DNA from: Chionis minor
Lineage: Eukaryota > Chordata > Aves > Charadriiformes > Chionididae
DNA length: 64,000 nucleotides
Direction of reading: 5' to 3'
Assembly (NCBI GenBank): GCA_013398295.1
Contig: VZSF01007822.1
Span: 1 to 64,000 of the forward strand
The notes beneath the pieces are model-generated. The model saw only the letters and a list, made by a program, of their open reading frames with translations. It was not told the DNA's origin and searched no databases. The first letter of the stretch is position 1; each line of letters starts with the position of its first letter. The position numbers and the translations under genes are program-made. Positions 46,101-61,100 of this stretch are shown piece by piece.

Positions 46101-49100
46101 AGAAATTTGTTAAGTTCAGAGTAAAGAGCAAAAAATTAAGTTCAAATTCAAGGTCCTCAAAAGTAGAAAGTCAATGCAGATTTTACAAACCACTTATGCT
46201 CATTTTTTTTGAGATGCATTTCAAGAAATACAAGTACAGCTATTAGCTGCTAAACACAAGACCATAGTTAGAAAATGCGTGAGTAATTATAGCTACCTCA
46301 GGTTAGCTCTGGTTACTTTGGCATTCTCAGTATTCATGGCAAGAGCCTTCCACTGTGCAGTTTTGGCCATTTCGTCTGATATGTTTACAACTGAGGGATC
46401 AATGCTAAAGAACAAACATACTTTCTGGTTAGTATTCAATACCTTGCAACAACATTATACTTACTAACACTCATCATTTACATCAGTTGTGCCTTCTTTC
46501 AATATTTACACAGCCACAAGTTGAGCTCATCTCTTACAAACGTAGTTCAACAAAAATTTGAAAGTAACTCACTAACATGGCCTTAATCATACAGCATCTT
46601 AAAACAACTTTTCATATAGATATCACTAATACACTGAGAATATTTGAGACATGTAATTTCTAAATTAACTGTAACTTCAGAAAATTATCTTGCATGCTCA
46701 GAAATAATTAAATTAATCACACTGTTCCGCTAAGCCTTTCATAAATCGGAATTATTTTAAGTTGCTTCCAGGAAATAATCAAGGGCAAAAGAGCAGATGT
46801 TAATAAAGTTTTGAAAATGGTAACTCAGTTGAAACTCAAAACTAGTAGAAATCTAGAAGTCCCAATTATCTATACAGATTTGGCATTAAATTTTTCCTGC
46901 TGAGCCTTACTAGACATTTTTCAATGGTTTTTTGCCATCATCCCCCCAAGCCCTGCAGAAGATAAGTTCACTCTCACAGACACTAAGTTTTCAAAACCTA
47001 TTTCCCCCTTTGCCCTCCACACACATATAGGTACAGCAGAGTTAGGTGTTGTTTGTAGATATGTTTTCTGTTCTGTTCCATACTTAAGCTTCAGCTTCTA
47101 CCCCAGGGTATCTGTAAGAGTTCTTCAAATTGCACAGAAATCTTTCAAAGCCATTTTTCATCAGGAGTCCCCACAGGATGCAAGACAGTGAAATACATAG
47201 TAAACACACATGCACACAGTTGATGAAACCATAGTTCTACTGTGAGAGCAATTAGCAACTTAAATGTTTTTTTAATAAGCTTTAGCACTTAGCATTTTCA
47301 GTTGAGTTGCTAAAGTTTGATTAAGCCTGCTCTTAGAGTAGACAATAGCACTCAACAGGAATATTTGTCTAATCCAAAAATCTGCCTGTTCCCAACTCAC
47401 ATCAGGATATACCTGACACTACCCTAGATCCATAGGAAAGCCAATTTTTAACCTAGGAACCCTTAGCATAAGAGGCAAAAACCTGGCAAGCTATTCATCT
47501 GTTACATCTTTTGGGTGTAGAAAATCTGACAACTAAGCTGAATACATCCCCAGTATGGGAGATAAAACACCTTCCAGTGCTGAAGGAAATTTCCACCAGT
47601 GAAATTCCGGCACTTCCATTTCTGGAAGAGAACCAGTAACTCTGTCCTCACATTTACTTTCAGAAAAGGACCCTTAAAGTAAAAATGGCTACCTCTAAAA
47701 GTTTTTTTTGTATCACAGATACTATAGACCTTAGCCCTCACTTAAATAAACCAAAGAACTGCATACTTAAGATTTTTTTTCTGAAAAATCCAAGTGGCTG
47801 GTAAACACGGGGCTCAACTGATGCTATTAGTTGCTTAATACTCAGGATTTCATGCACAGTTACACACAAGTATTCCACAAAAACTGACCAAGGAAGCTTC
47901 TTCAACTTGAGTACAGCTGGTCGAAACTGAGTCATCTGATCTGTTCAAGATGGTCATGTAAATTTATAATTAAGATGCAGTTTTAAAGGACAATGCAACA
48001 TAAAAATGCTACTATAGCACCATGAACTATATCTTCATACTTCCTAATCATGGCTGAGTTACAAGTTTGGGAAAAAAAAAATTAATTCAATTCATACACA
48101 ATCAAACTTCATACAAAGCAAATTACAGTACATGATACAAGACCAACATTTTACTATACCTGTATTTTAGGTTTTTTACAGGAAAATCCAAATTTGCTTC
48201 TCCATATGCAAGGTGTACACTTTCATTGTCCCCTGTCCTAAGCATTCTCTCTGCTTCCTGTAAATTCCCAACAAAAACTTTATAAAATTACTCATGCAGC
48301 AGAAATCATCTCATGCTGACAGTTAATTTCCATGGGGGTAAGGTGCATTTCCCTGTAGGTACTGGAGTTGAATGCAAGAGAGATACTTTAAGACCTTTCT
48401 TCTTAGAAGTATTTTATCCAGGTTAAACTTTTATGGAGAAGCTATACACACTATAGTACTTTATTATTGGTAATTAGCAGCTGCTTTTAACTACAGCTCT
48501 GCAATCAGGGCCATTTTGCTTGTGTCTGTTATTATGAACAGTTGTGTGATTAATTTAAGCAGGGTTAAGATCCATACTCCACTGCTTTTCTCTCCCTCTC
48601 CCATTTCTCTCCTTCTAACCTGATGGAAGACAAAGGAAACAACATTTTGTGCTAAAAACTGCTTCCTTCCACTTTGCTTACTAATTTTAATCACAAATAA
48701 GTCATAGTTCATCACAGCATCACTGAAACAGTGACTTTTCCTTAACTGCCAGTAATAGTTCCTCTAGCATTGAATCTCATTGGTAAAGAATTTCAAAATA
48801 TATATTTGGTATATAAGATCATATGCTCAGGCCACTTAAAATTCTTTGAAGTCTCACTGAGTGTTTTCTAGTAATTTACAACATGGTTAGTTTGATTGTT
48901 TTCACACTTACTGCTTTCTCTTTTTTCTTTTTGTCATCTTCTTTCTTCTTTTTACTTTCTGGCATAAGATCATCAAGCCAGCTAAGCTCTCTTTTGGTGA
49001 AACATAAATCCATGAGCTTGCGAATGAACACTAATGCTAGAACCTTAAGGGAACCATAAATGAAATAATTTATATTAAACTATTCAAATGAACAAAAATC

Positions 49101-52100
49101 ACGCACACTTTCAGTACATTCAGAATCTTTAACTGAAGCCCCTTTTTGTAGTACTAGTTTGATCTTACAATAAAAGTTAAATAATTTCCACTTTCAATAG
49201 ATATTTACAACTGAATTTACAACAGGAAATGAAAATCCTTTTCTGAAAAAAAAGTCCTTTTCTGAAAGTCCTACAGAACCTGTAGAAGCACTACAGGTTC
49301 TTTCGTTTTCTTCCCACTCCTTTTTTTTAAGGCAACAAATCAGTTCTGAAGAGACCCTGGATGATGCACATACTCTTGGAAAATTATTAAATTGTAAAAC
49401 AGAAAACTTACCATCATCGGGAAAACAACAGCAGCTGCAGAGGCTTTAATGACCCACAACAGAACTAGACAAGTGAGCTGAACAACTGTAAAGATATGGA
49501 CCTTCCAGAGTGGCACATAACGTAGATAAATCAGGTCGGGTTGATGTTTGGCAGGCATTCCAAACAGTTTTATACGGTCAAAAAACTGCATCAAAAAATA
49601 AAATCATCCTTCAGTTAATGATCTTCTTCCCCTCCAAAAGGAAATAAACATTTTTAGGGGACTCCAGAAACATAGTTTAAAATAAAATACTAATGACGGA
49701 CACTGAACATTCAAGGAGGTGAGGCTGGAGTCTGGTTTGTTTTGTTCGCTTCCCCTCCTCCCCCTCTTTCATTACTACTACAAAATTCCTGAATATTTCA
49801 GAAAATTTGTTGCTCAGATACACTACTAAAGGAATAACTGCAAAAGAACTGAGAAGTGAAGGCAGAACACAGTAAGAACAAATACCTGAATACGACACTC
49901 AGGAAATTATCCTACATACTATTCAGACAATAGGAGCTAACTTTACTGTTGCTCACGTAACACGTTACAGTTTAATTTTCATTCAGTGCTAAGCAAACAA
50001 GCGTGTGTTAGATGAGTGGACAGTGGGGTGGACTGAGAACTGGCTGAAGGGCAGAGCTTAAAGGGTTGTGATCAGTGGGGCAGAGTCTAGTTGGAGGCCA
50101 GTGTGCCCCAAGGGTCAGTACTGGGCCCAGTCTTGTTCAACCTATTCGTCAATGACTTGGATGAGGGGACAGAGTGTACCCTCGGCAAGTTTGCTGATGG
50201 CACGAAACTGGGAGGGGTGGCTGACACCCCTCTGAATGTGCTGCCATTCAGAGAGACCTGGACAGGCTAGAGTGTTAGGCGGAGAGGAACTTAATGAGGT
50301 TCAAGAAAGGCAAGTGTAGGGTCCTGCACCTGGGGAGGAACAACCCCATGTACCGGTACAGGTTGGGGGCTGACCTGCTGGGAAGCAGCTCTGCAGAAAG
50401 GGACCTGGGAGTCCTGGTGGACAACAAGATGACCACGAGACAGCAATGTGCCCTTGCAGCCAAGAAGGCCAATGGTGTCCTGGGGTGCATTAAAAAGAGC
50501 GTGGCCAGCAGGTTGAGGGAGGTCGCCCTCCCCCTCTACTCTGCCCTGGTGAGGCCACATCTGGAGTTCTGTGTCTAGTTCTGGGCTCCCCAGATCAAGA
50601 AAGTCAAAGAACTGCTGGAGAGAGTCCAGTAGAGGGCTACGAAGATGATCAAGGGACTGGAGCACCTCTCTTATGAGGAAAGGCCGAGACACTCGGGTCT
50701 GTTTAGCCTGGAGAAGAGAAGACTGAGGGGGGATCTCATCAATACTTATAAATACCGAAAGAGCAGGTATGAAGAGGATGGGGCCAGACTCTTTTCAGTG
50801 GTGCCCAGCAAGAGGACAAGAGGCATTGGGCACAAACTGGAACACAGGAAATTCCACCTCATTATTTCCTTTGAAGGTGACGAAGCACTGGAACAGGCTG
50901 CCCAGAGAGGTTGTGGAGTCTCCTTCTCTGGAGATATTCACATAATGGATGTGTTTCTGTCCAGCCTGCTGTAGATGAACCTGCTTTGTCGGGGGGGCTG
51001 CACTAGATCTCTGAAGGTCCCTTCCAACCCCCACCATTCTGTGGAAAGCAAATTGCTCATTAAAATCAGACTTTACCTGAATGCCTTTTAATGAAGATAC
51101 TCCCATGTAAAGAAAGACACCATACAAAACTGGCATTGGAATAAACTGGAAAAACATTGGAAAAAACACCCACACAGTTACTTGTGGCATCAACATAGCA
51201 TAACATAGCAGTCTATACTAATGAAAGTCATGGACCAAGTTATTTTTTACTTTATATTTTACTTAAGTGAAAACTCTAAAAGCTGAGTCTCTTTATTTAT
51301 AGAGAAAATATACTGATCATTGAGCAGCAAAAAAAAATATACAGCTAACAACTATCACCAGGATTTAAAAAGTAGTTTCATCTTGACTGTTCATTCATTC
51401 AATTTTCTGGGTTCCAACCAAAATTTCTATTAATGTTAAGCATGGTACTTTATGTTGCTGAGTGACAGGAACTGTACTGGACTATCAACTTCATGAAATT
51501 GCCACGTGATGTTTTACTTTTGATCACTGATCTTGCATTCCTGGAGCAGATGAAACAAAAACCTCACCATACCTACTGAGCTATGAAAATCTGCTAATTA
51601 TTCAGGGCTAATTTTTGCTCCAATAAGGTCTTAAGCTTACTAAGATAATGAAGTCGTCTACTGATTTCAGTGGCACTTGCATCGAACCTCTGCAGCCTAC
51701 ACAAAGCAAGCAAAACTCCTGAAAATAAGCTCCTGAATTCATGAAACTTCTCAGTAAAGGACAGTCAAGATACAATTTGAAATCTTAATGGAAACTGCTG
51801 CTATCAAGCCTGAACAAAAGTCTTTAGTGAAACTTAAATAGTGTGGAATAAAACTATGCCTTAGGGATTCATTACTGCATATGTATATATGTGTGTGTGT
51901 GTATGTATATATATACATATATATAAAGCTAGCGGCTTCACTGTAAGCTCCGTAATTTAACATGCTAGTACTTCATTTATGTTAACTGCTACTGCATTAA
52001 ATCAGTATAAATCCATGCATGGAACAAAAGCACAGCAACCTACAGATGGAACACTTTTTCCTCCTTCCTTCTTTTGAACAACAATAGCCAATCACAGTGA

Positions 52101-55100
52101 AAAAGAAAAAGACTTCATGAAAGCAAATACTAAAAATAAATCCTATTCCCCTTGGTTCCCTAAAAAAATAAAAGTATTAGTTTCTAAGAATAACCTGTTA
52201 AAACATGGGGTAAACATCTGGCTTCAGCAATCACCACCTCGATCTTTTGCTTTTCAGCAACAATAAATCCCTTTCAATATTTCTGCTTTTGATTCTGATC
52301 ATCTGCATTATACAGCTGAGCTCTTGGCAGCTTTTCAACTACAGACTGTCAAATCTGAATACTCATTTTTAGCAACACCTACTGCCTTATTGTTTTCAGA
52401 CCTTCAGATTCTTTAACACATATAAATAGTCAACTGTGAAGAATTTATAATATTTAGCTGTAATTACTAAACTATAGCTGTGTGTTCATAGTTTATTTCT
52501 TCCTGTTATCTAAACTTAAACAGCCATTGGAAGCTACATTTTTGCGAAATTACTTGTGATCTGTCTTCAGACTTTTTACAAAGTTCTTTAAAGGTGTTAG
52601 CAAGTACGCAAGTATGCCATATCTGCTATTTTGGCAACAAAAGACAAAAACCAGTTTTTTCACATCTCCTTTTAACTATCGGATTTGAAACAACAAAGCA
52701 GAAGCTGAACAGATTTTATTAAAATCTGAGCAACAAAGCCAACTGAACTGATTAGTTTTCTTCCAATAAAGTTTTCAGGAGGGCACTATGGGTATAAGTT
52801 AATAAACAAAGTGTAAACTGAGGGCACAATACAACCTGCAAAATCTCTATTACACCGTGATGATGCACAGGATAATCTTGACACTTTAAACATCAAAGGA
52901 AGTTTAATAAGCTGAAGTTAAGAACGAAAACTGAACAATGTAATTTCTGATGATCGTTTCTTAAAACACGTATTTCCATTTCTTCTACTCTATTATATTA
53001 CTTTCACTCAAGTAACTTTATATCTTTATCCCAACTCATTTTCTCGCTCCATTTATGCACCCACATAAAGCCACAGAAGAACTATTATAAGTAACATAGA
53101 CTCAAGAAACTAAAACATAGCTGGCAAGAAAATCACGTAGCATGGACAAAGGTTGCTTTCTTCACTACTCATCACATTTCTAGCTTGCTCAGGTTTCACT
53201 TTCTTACATCTTCCCCCATTGTTTCTATTCAACTAATACTTGTTAAAAACGCAGTTTGAGAATGAGTCAAAGCATATTTTTACTTAACATAGTAAAACTT
53301 AATATTATGAAATGATAAATCAAAATATCAAAATCAAAAGCACAAAGAAAATATAAATATTTTCAGAAAACTGTCTTTTACCTTTAACACAGAGGTCATG
53401 AACACTGAAAGCCCCATCAGGACAAAAATCATCAATCCTGTCACTCGTTGCTCCCGGATTCCCAAAAACTTAGGTTGCTCTCCTGGTGCTGAGCATTCAG
53501 ATTCAACTTTCAGGCTGTTAACATGACTTATAGACAGGACAGTTGCAGCAACAAACCACGGTAAGCCCATGATAGAACATATTCCCAACATAACACCAAC
53601 CATGAGCAGATCAAGATGGTAACCACAGCCTTTCTGTAAGATTAAGCAAACAAATCATTTGGTAAACTTTCTATTTATCTGCTACCTTATTTATAACTTA
53701 GCTGGTAAATAACCAATAACTAAAAATCAGATACTTTGAGAGTGTCCACAAAATCATATTTGTTCTTTATTAGTCAATACATACACTTATTTAGTAGCTG
53801 TTGGTAATATTTCACAGCCCTGCAGAATGAATCCAACTTAAATAAACTTGACTTAACACAACATTAGAGTTTTGTGAAAACAACTTTTACCTTCAACTTA
53901 TGCTCTTTCCTGTTTATAATAACAGCTGTTATTTGTTGATCCATGAAAATGAGAATGGTACAGAGTAAAGCAGGAACAGCAGCTATCAAGAGTGTCCACC
54001 AAGGATTGGTTCCAAGAGGATCTATGAACCATCCTCGGTCTTTTCGGGTGGGCTGAAAAACCAAACATCAACAATAAGAATTAAATTACTAAAATAAAAT
54101 GCAGATTTTATTGCTACAAACAGCTGCAGTGAACAGATCAACAGACTCTTAAATATGTGGCTTTTTTCCAATGGCTTGGACCAAAAGACTAATTCAGCTG
54201 TTACATGTGAACTTGACATTTATATGGGGAAAAATTAAAATAAATCCATTCTATTCTTTCGTTTTTGTACATTAGCACAAAAGAACACTCCCTTTTCAGT
54301 GATATTGTAACAGAAAAGAGAGATTACTTCATCAACTACATTGTAAGTGAAAAAGATAAATTCCTGTTTCTACGCAATTACACTGTTCTACTGTCTATGA
54401 AACTGTAAGCATTTAAAGAGCTAAGTTTTTTTTAAAACGTTTTACTTCTTACTTCAAATTTCTCTGGAACATGAAGCTTAGGAGAAGGTACTCCTACAAG
54501 ATAGTCAATCAAAACCATGATTACTATGGTCAGAAATACTGCAAAGTCACTGATGGTAGAACGCACCTAATAAAGAAGAAACTTGTGTTAGCTCTTGCTT
54601 TTTCGTCATTATAGTTTGCATGTATAGAAAGACAATTTTCTCCCCTATGAATACTGAAGTCTATTTATATTATACCGCACCACTGAACATTATATATATT
54701 TTCTCCTTTTATTTTAAAATTTAAGCTGCTTCCCAGCATATCACGAAGTTGCAGAAGATAAGTATTCTGTGCAACTGTTTGTCTTACTATCTCATTTAAA
54801 AGTGATCTACTGCAAGAAGCATATTACTCAAAATAGTACCTTCCTCATCTTTCTGTCCCCTCAATCCTAGCAGGAGGCTGGGTCATCACAGCTAGTCTCT
54901 TGCAGCTTAATTCATTAACACCACTGAATTGTTCCAAAATCAACATTAAGTCATTTGACATTTTAATAGATAGGAGGGTCATAATTTGTAGCAGATTCAA
55001 GTTATCAAAGGTGACTTTATTAAATTTTAGGAACACATTGTAGGGACGAGCTGAGGTTTACAGAATACCTAACCACTATATTTTGGCTAACAGAAGTTGT

Positions 55101-58100
55101 GTGTATCAGTCCAAGGATAATCATTATATTAGCCTCTACTAGAAACAGTAATGCCCTGAGGGACCACTCGAAACCCTTCATACATCAGCAGTTTGGGGAA
55201 AGCAATCAATTGTTCTGTATGGCTAGGTGAGAAAAACACCAGCATTATCTCTCCAGATGACACTGGGCAATACCCATTAATATGTGGGGACAAGACTGCT
55301 TAGGTTTTCCAATGTTTAGAACATCTTGTTGTAACTATAGGAAAGTAGAGAATAAGCACTGAATTTTCTAACGCCCGTTTCTTTCATGTAATGCCTTCAT
55401 TTTTTGAACTATTAGCTAGTTTTCTGGTTTAAATTTCTTCTTCTGCCTTAAGAGAAATCTCTCAATAGAAAGCTCTGAAGCAAAAATCAAAAAATGCAAC
55501 TCTGCTAAGTTTTATTAATACATTTACCACAAGATAACAGTAGTCTCTAATCAGAATTACCTTAGTTGGGAAATAGCGTTTGGTCTTGAATTGCTTAAGG
55601 AAAGAGGAGAGGAAAAATGTTGTAAAGAATAATATGACAGACCAGAAGAGAACATCTGGAATATATGGTCCGTGATGTCCACAAGCTGATCCACGAAACA
55701 CACCATGAAATTCTAAACATTCCTACAAAGAGAAGAACTCCTTAAATTTCTATGCTTTATTAATTTAGTACATTCAACCTAACTTGCAGCTTTTTCAGTG
55801 TAAAACACATTTGACAACTTTCACAATCCCCAAAAGGGTGTTCTTTCCTTCATCACTATCTCATCCCAAAATGCCAAAAATGCATGTTGTGTCTGTTCCA
55901 GAAAAGCTACAGTAGCCATCACGTTATTTCAGGAAGAAAAAATGCTGAGAGATGCCCAAGAAGAAACAACTACTTTGCATTCACCTCATTTCTGTTCTGT
56001 ATCTCAAAGCATCACAAAATTGAATATATAAATAAAGACTGAGGACTAAGACCATACTACCCAGCAGACTATCCCAGCAGACTATTCAACATCAACTCGC
56101 AAGCTAATGAATATAAAAAAAAGGATCTCCTCAGTTTCTCCCACCTCTTTATTCTTGATTTTGTTTGTCTGGCTACAGTTAAGGAAAATCCAGATTCTTA
56201 CAAAATTAGAGTAATCCAACTTTAAGAAAAAGAGTTTCTAGTAAAGTAGAAAAGCATCTTAAAGAATGGATTTCAGTTTTAAAAAAAAACCAAAACGCCA
56301 CACAAACAAAAACCCCAAAGTCAAACAATCCCTATCCAAAAGGCTCACTGAAATGGAAAGTAAAGAATTAAAATAGACACATGGAGTACGAGGAAACAAC
56401 AAGCAAATAAATCAATTAGTTGGAAGCAGCACTGCAACAATCTTGTCTTTAAACAGGTTAATTTATCGAAAATGTAACTTATGACAAAAGTTCTCCTCGT
56501 TAATCTACTTTGATTATAAGCACCACCAAATCCTGGATCAGTTCTGTCTCTCTGGGAAGACTGAAGATGTGTAAAAGAATGAAAAGGTATATAAAATATA
56601 TAATAAATATAAAATAAATATAAAAACTAAGTTCAAGAGAAACTGCCATTTTAAGTGATTATGGCAGACTAAGAGCCAGTAGCAGTACACAGAAAACACT
56701 ACAGCTAAAAGCACTGAGGTTTTTCCTTTTTCCTGGGCAAAATACTTACTTTCAGCATTAGCGTCTATGCTCAGACACAAGGTGAGTCCATACACACATC
56801 TCTACTGATTTTTTGGATAGCCTAAGATGGCCAAAGCAGGCACAGACAGCTAGCAAATGCAACACAAAATCCATAGCAGATCCAAATCATTCAAGATGTA
56901 GGTGGAAACCAGATGCCAGGGCATGCAAAGTGGCTGTGGACAGCTGCATTTAGCCAACTGAATCCCATCCAAGGAACTACTAATCAGCAAAAACGTTTCC
57001 TCCTAAAAGCCTTCAGTATCACTTCCACATGGTAACTTCCCTCCTCTTCACCTACCCACAAAATTAGATCTCAGTATTAAATACTCAGTTCGGAAGGTAA
57101 TGCTTTCAAGTCTATTCCTTCAAACAGCTCTTCCCCTTTTTTTTAACCATCAATTTTGCAAATAACTATTTTCTTCCAGTCAAAATTTATGCAGTGTCTT
57201 TGACTGTGTTGTAGTTTTATTCTGACTTCTAACAAACTAATAAACTTATCTGCTACCACATTTTAACTGCAGATTCCATCTTCGTATCTTCTTAAAGATA
57301 TCTGTTCATCCTTTGCAGGAAATCGAAGGAAGCAACCTCCTGTTTATTCACCTCATCACATTCATCTGCACTTCAAACAAAAGACTGTTCTGCCTATCAG
57401 AATTAAAGTAGCTACCTCAAGCAGATATTTATTATATTACCATTTACTGCCACGGACTCACTCTAACTGCTACAATGACTGTTTAAAGCATTATGGGAAA
57501 AATAAGAGTTCAAAAATACAGTTTTAAACAAAACGGTCCAGGTTCAAATCAAAAAAGAAACTAGATTAAATTTGTGGGTATTTATTTTTTTATACATACA
57601 TGCACACATACAGCATGCTTTTAGATACTCACAGAAACTGTAAGGTTACTCCATGCTATATTTTCCACAGAGATATTCATACTGCTCCACACCTTCAAAG
57701 TTTCATTGCTGGGTTTCTCAGGCTCAGAACACACACATCTGAAGGGAGGAAAAAAAATAATTTACATGCTTTTAAGCCCTATGTGCCAAAATGCAGTGAT
57801 TTGCAGTAATTTCAAAAATCCTGAAGAGTCTAAACCAGAGTTTATCCCAGCCTTCTTATTAAAGAAGCAGAGTACAAGTCCTTCCTTACAAGACATGAAC
57901 TAGGATTATTGCGGGGGGGGGAAGACTGGACAAAAACCCCCAAACTCTGTAATTTAAAGAATTAGAAGCAGGCAAAATGTTGACTTAACTATCTGATCTG
58001 CCAGTTTTTAAATAGAACACCTAAAAATAAAATTAAATAGATAATATATGCAGACTTCTACATACTGTGAATAAAAGATCAAGATAATAATCCAAATGAC

Positions 58101-61100
58101 ACCACTTTCCAACAACCCTATACCAACATATATTGTGTAATTTCTAAAGATTTCTACAGAATTGACCTACCTTGGCACACATAGTTTTTTATGTGTACAA
58201 ATTCAGTTTTTTAAGATTTCTGTAAAACATAACATCCCAGTGAGTCAAACTTCAATTAGTCCTACTGTACATTAACATAAGAGAAGTCAGAGAGATTGAA
58301 ATAGTTTCATTTAAAAAAATTGGTGTAGATGTAGATGGTTTCAGCAACTCTTTTTCAAACCAGACCTGTCATTAGCCTCTAGAAATTTCAGAGTCTTCTA
58401 AAATTTTGGTAGTTAGCCATGTATCTTGCATCTGGCATGCCTTCTGACCTACACATGACCAAAACTGGTCACCCTGAAGTTAAGATACAATTTTTGAGTA
58501 CATAGTGAGCTAACTGAAGATATAAATGCATAAACTGCTTAGATTTAAAGCAACTCCATAGATGCATTTTTAATAACTCTTTGAACAAGTAAAAGTGCCC
58601 CTCACTACCACAGTGGTTTGCAAACTTGGACTGCAAAAGCCTTTTGTCAGACAGGTTGACAGAAGTACCCCTGGGTTAAAGAAAAAACAAAAACCGCAAC
58701 ACACTGAATATTGCTTTAATAGGATGTTTTCAAATAAAGCTAATCAAGTACACCAAACCATAAGATTGACATGCAAACATTTATGTAAAAGAAGAGAAAT
58801 AGATTATAATCAAGAAATACGTTTCCTTTTTCTGAGATTCACAAAGATACTGAAAAACAAAGAACCACAGAAGTGCAAACTTGCATCCTGAGAGCATGAA
58901 GGTAAAGAAGGAAAAAGCACTAAACGGGCATGGGCAAAAAGAACCCAGACTTGCAAAGCACAATGTTTAGGGCACTTAAAATAAGAAATAAATATACTTT
59001 CTTTTGATAACTGAATCCTAAAGTAACAGCAAAAGGAAACAGGAGAAGAAACCAAGGAGATGTCACACATTTCTCTCTCCACCCTCATGGCCTGCCTGTG
59101 CTAGTGTAGCAAAACACTATCAGATGCCAATGGTCAGAAGAACTACAGAACTACAGTGAAAGTTTCTGCCAGATTAGTGAATTTAACATGCTCACAGAAG
59201 AGTCCAATGTAGACAACAAACTGCCGCCACAGAAATAAACAAAACATTAAAGATACACCTAAATAGCTTGCTTATTACAGTCCTTAAATGAAATAGTTAT
59301 TTTTGTACTGATAGTTTTACTTCTAGTTACTGTGACAAACAGAACTAATAGCTCTACTTAGTCATGAAAGAGAAAAAAAATATGGGTGTATTGTATTTTC
59401 TTATTCTCCTCTCTCTCAAAGAATATTGTTTTAAAACTCAAGTATTCCATGTAATTACAGTAGAAAGCAACACTGTATAAAGATGTTAACTCCCTGTTCA
59501 TAGCACAGAGAAGCTGAATAGGCTCTCCATGCCTCAGCTACCTGGAAATAATCCTTACCCAGGTGGGGTAAACTATCATGAGTTCTAGAGGTGCCAAGGC
59601 AGAACTCCTGTTCTGACCTTTAATATCTGTGGTGACCTTTAATAAAGCTGCAATTAAAGCAGACATTGTCACAGCCCCTCACCCCTTCCAACCACCCATA
59701 GCTAAACACAGAAAATTCAATTCCACAACATCCTGAATAGAATTTTTCTGCGATTTCTCATACCCGCACCACCCCCAGCATTCCTCCTACCCTTCCAGGG
59801 AGAGGCACACATTGCAATTTAGTAAACGGTGTGTCTCTATACTATAAACGTTTTCCCTATGTATTTTACTAACAGATAGAAACTTTGTACTTACGAGTAT
59901 AAAGTCAGTTTATCCAAATCATTGTGCATATTGAAGGCATAGACTTCTCCCAAATGAAAAAGCTTTTCCAATGCCTCATAAATAAATATGATGCATATAA
60001 GCGCTGCAAAAGCTTCCTCAGTAAATCGAGTGATGTAACACACAAGGCTGCTGGCATCTGTGGCTACAAGCACTATGCATAAAAATGCAGTCCACAGACC
60101 AATGCTAGTTCGCAGAGAGAGGTAGGAAAGGTTATAATCCCTGTGTGAAGAAAGAAACAAAAACATTACCCGAGCCAGAAGTCACCTATACTATATTCAA
60201 CTTGAAAACAGATACTGAGGCCAGCCTTTACTGGTATTCACCACTCCTCTCATCCTTGATGTTAGTTCTAAAGGAAGCAGAAACTTTTCTCTCTCATCTT
60301 CCACCAAAGCAAAGCAACACTGCAAGGTGTTTCTACGATTGAGGGTGCAACTACATAGCTTGGAAAGCATCAGGGCGATGATCTTTCCAGAACTACTGAG
60401 ATGCTTTCTCCTGGAGGGCAGATCAATCCCCACTTACCCCTGCAGAATCAAAGCTAACATCTCCACACAGTCAGAATGTAACTTTTATTTAATTCCTAGC
60501 CACTTCTTATCACTGATTTTGTCATTAAGGCGCACCAGTGCCTCACAGCTTTGCCAAACCACATCCATCTCTTAGTCTCTTGCCGCTGCGTGTACATCAT
60601 CACGGACATCCACTTTCAACACATCTGCTTTCAATTACAGCTATTCAAACGATAGAAAATTAGGAAGTGCATCAAGCTAATCAAAACATCACTTACCTGC
60701 AAAATTTAAATAATATTTTTTCAAATACTAGAACTGGTCCGGTGCTCCCCAAAATAGTAAGAGGTTGCCCAGCAAAGAGAGAATAGGCAATCCCAGTTAA
60801 TGAGGCTCCAAAGAGAGACTCTATTGCACTCTGTTTGGGGGAAAAGAAACCGCTGTAACTATGCTGCCTTTCAGGTTAACATTTAGCATCACATCTGCAT
60901 TAATACAGTTTTAAGATGCATTAATTTAGAAACAAGACAAGATGTAAAAACATTGCAATTAATATTGATGTTTGAGACGAATAACTTTAAACAGTTTTGC
61001 AGTAACAATACCATGGACAAAAGATTTTTGAAAACTTCACTCCTGAGAAACATAAAGCCATCCACAACCATGAGAACAAGCTACTAGTCCTGCTAGCTAT

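Larger units (their letters stand above)
54567..59894. other. SLC4A7 introns between mid-gene exons
   Basis: Apart from the exons at 55561-55722 and 57633-57738 I see AT-rich intron sequence, an A-rich stretch near 56281-56320 and a G run near 57911-57920. No mobile element recognised. Confidence 0.6.
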
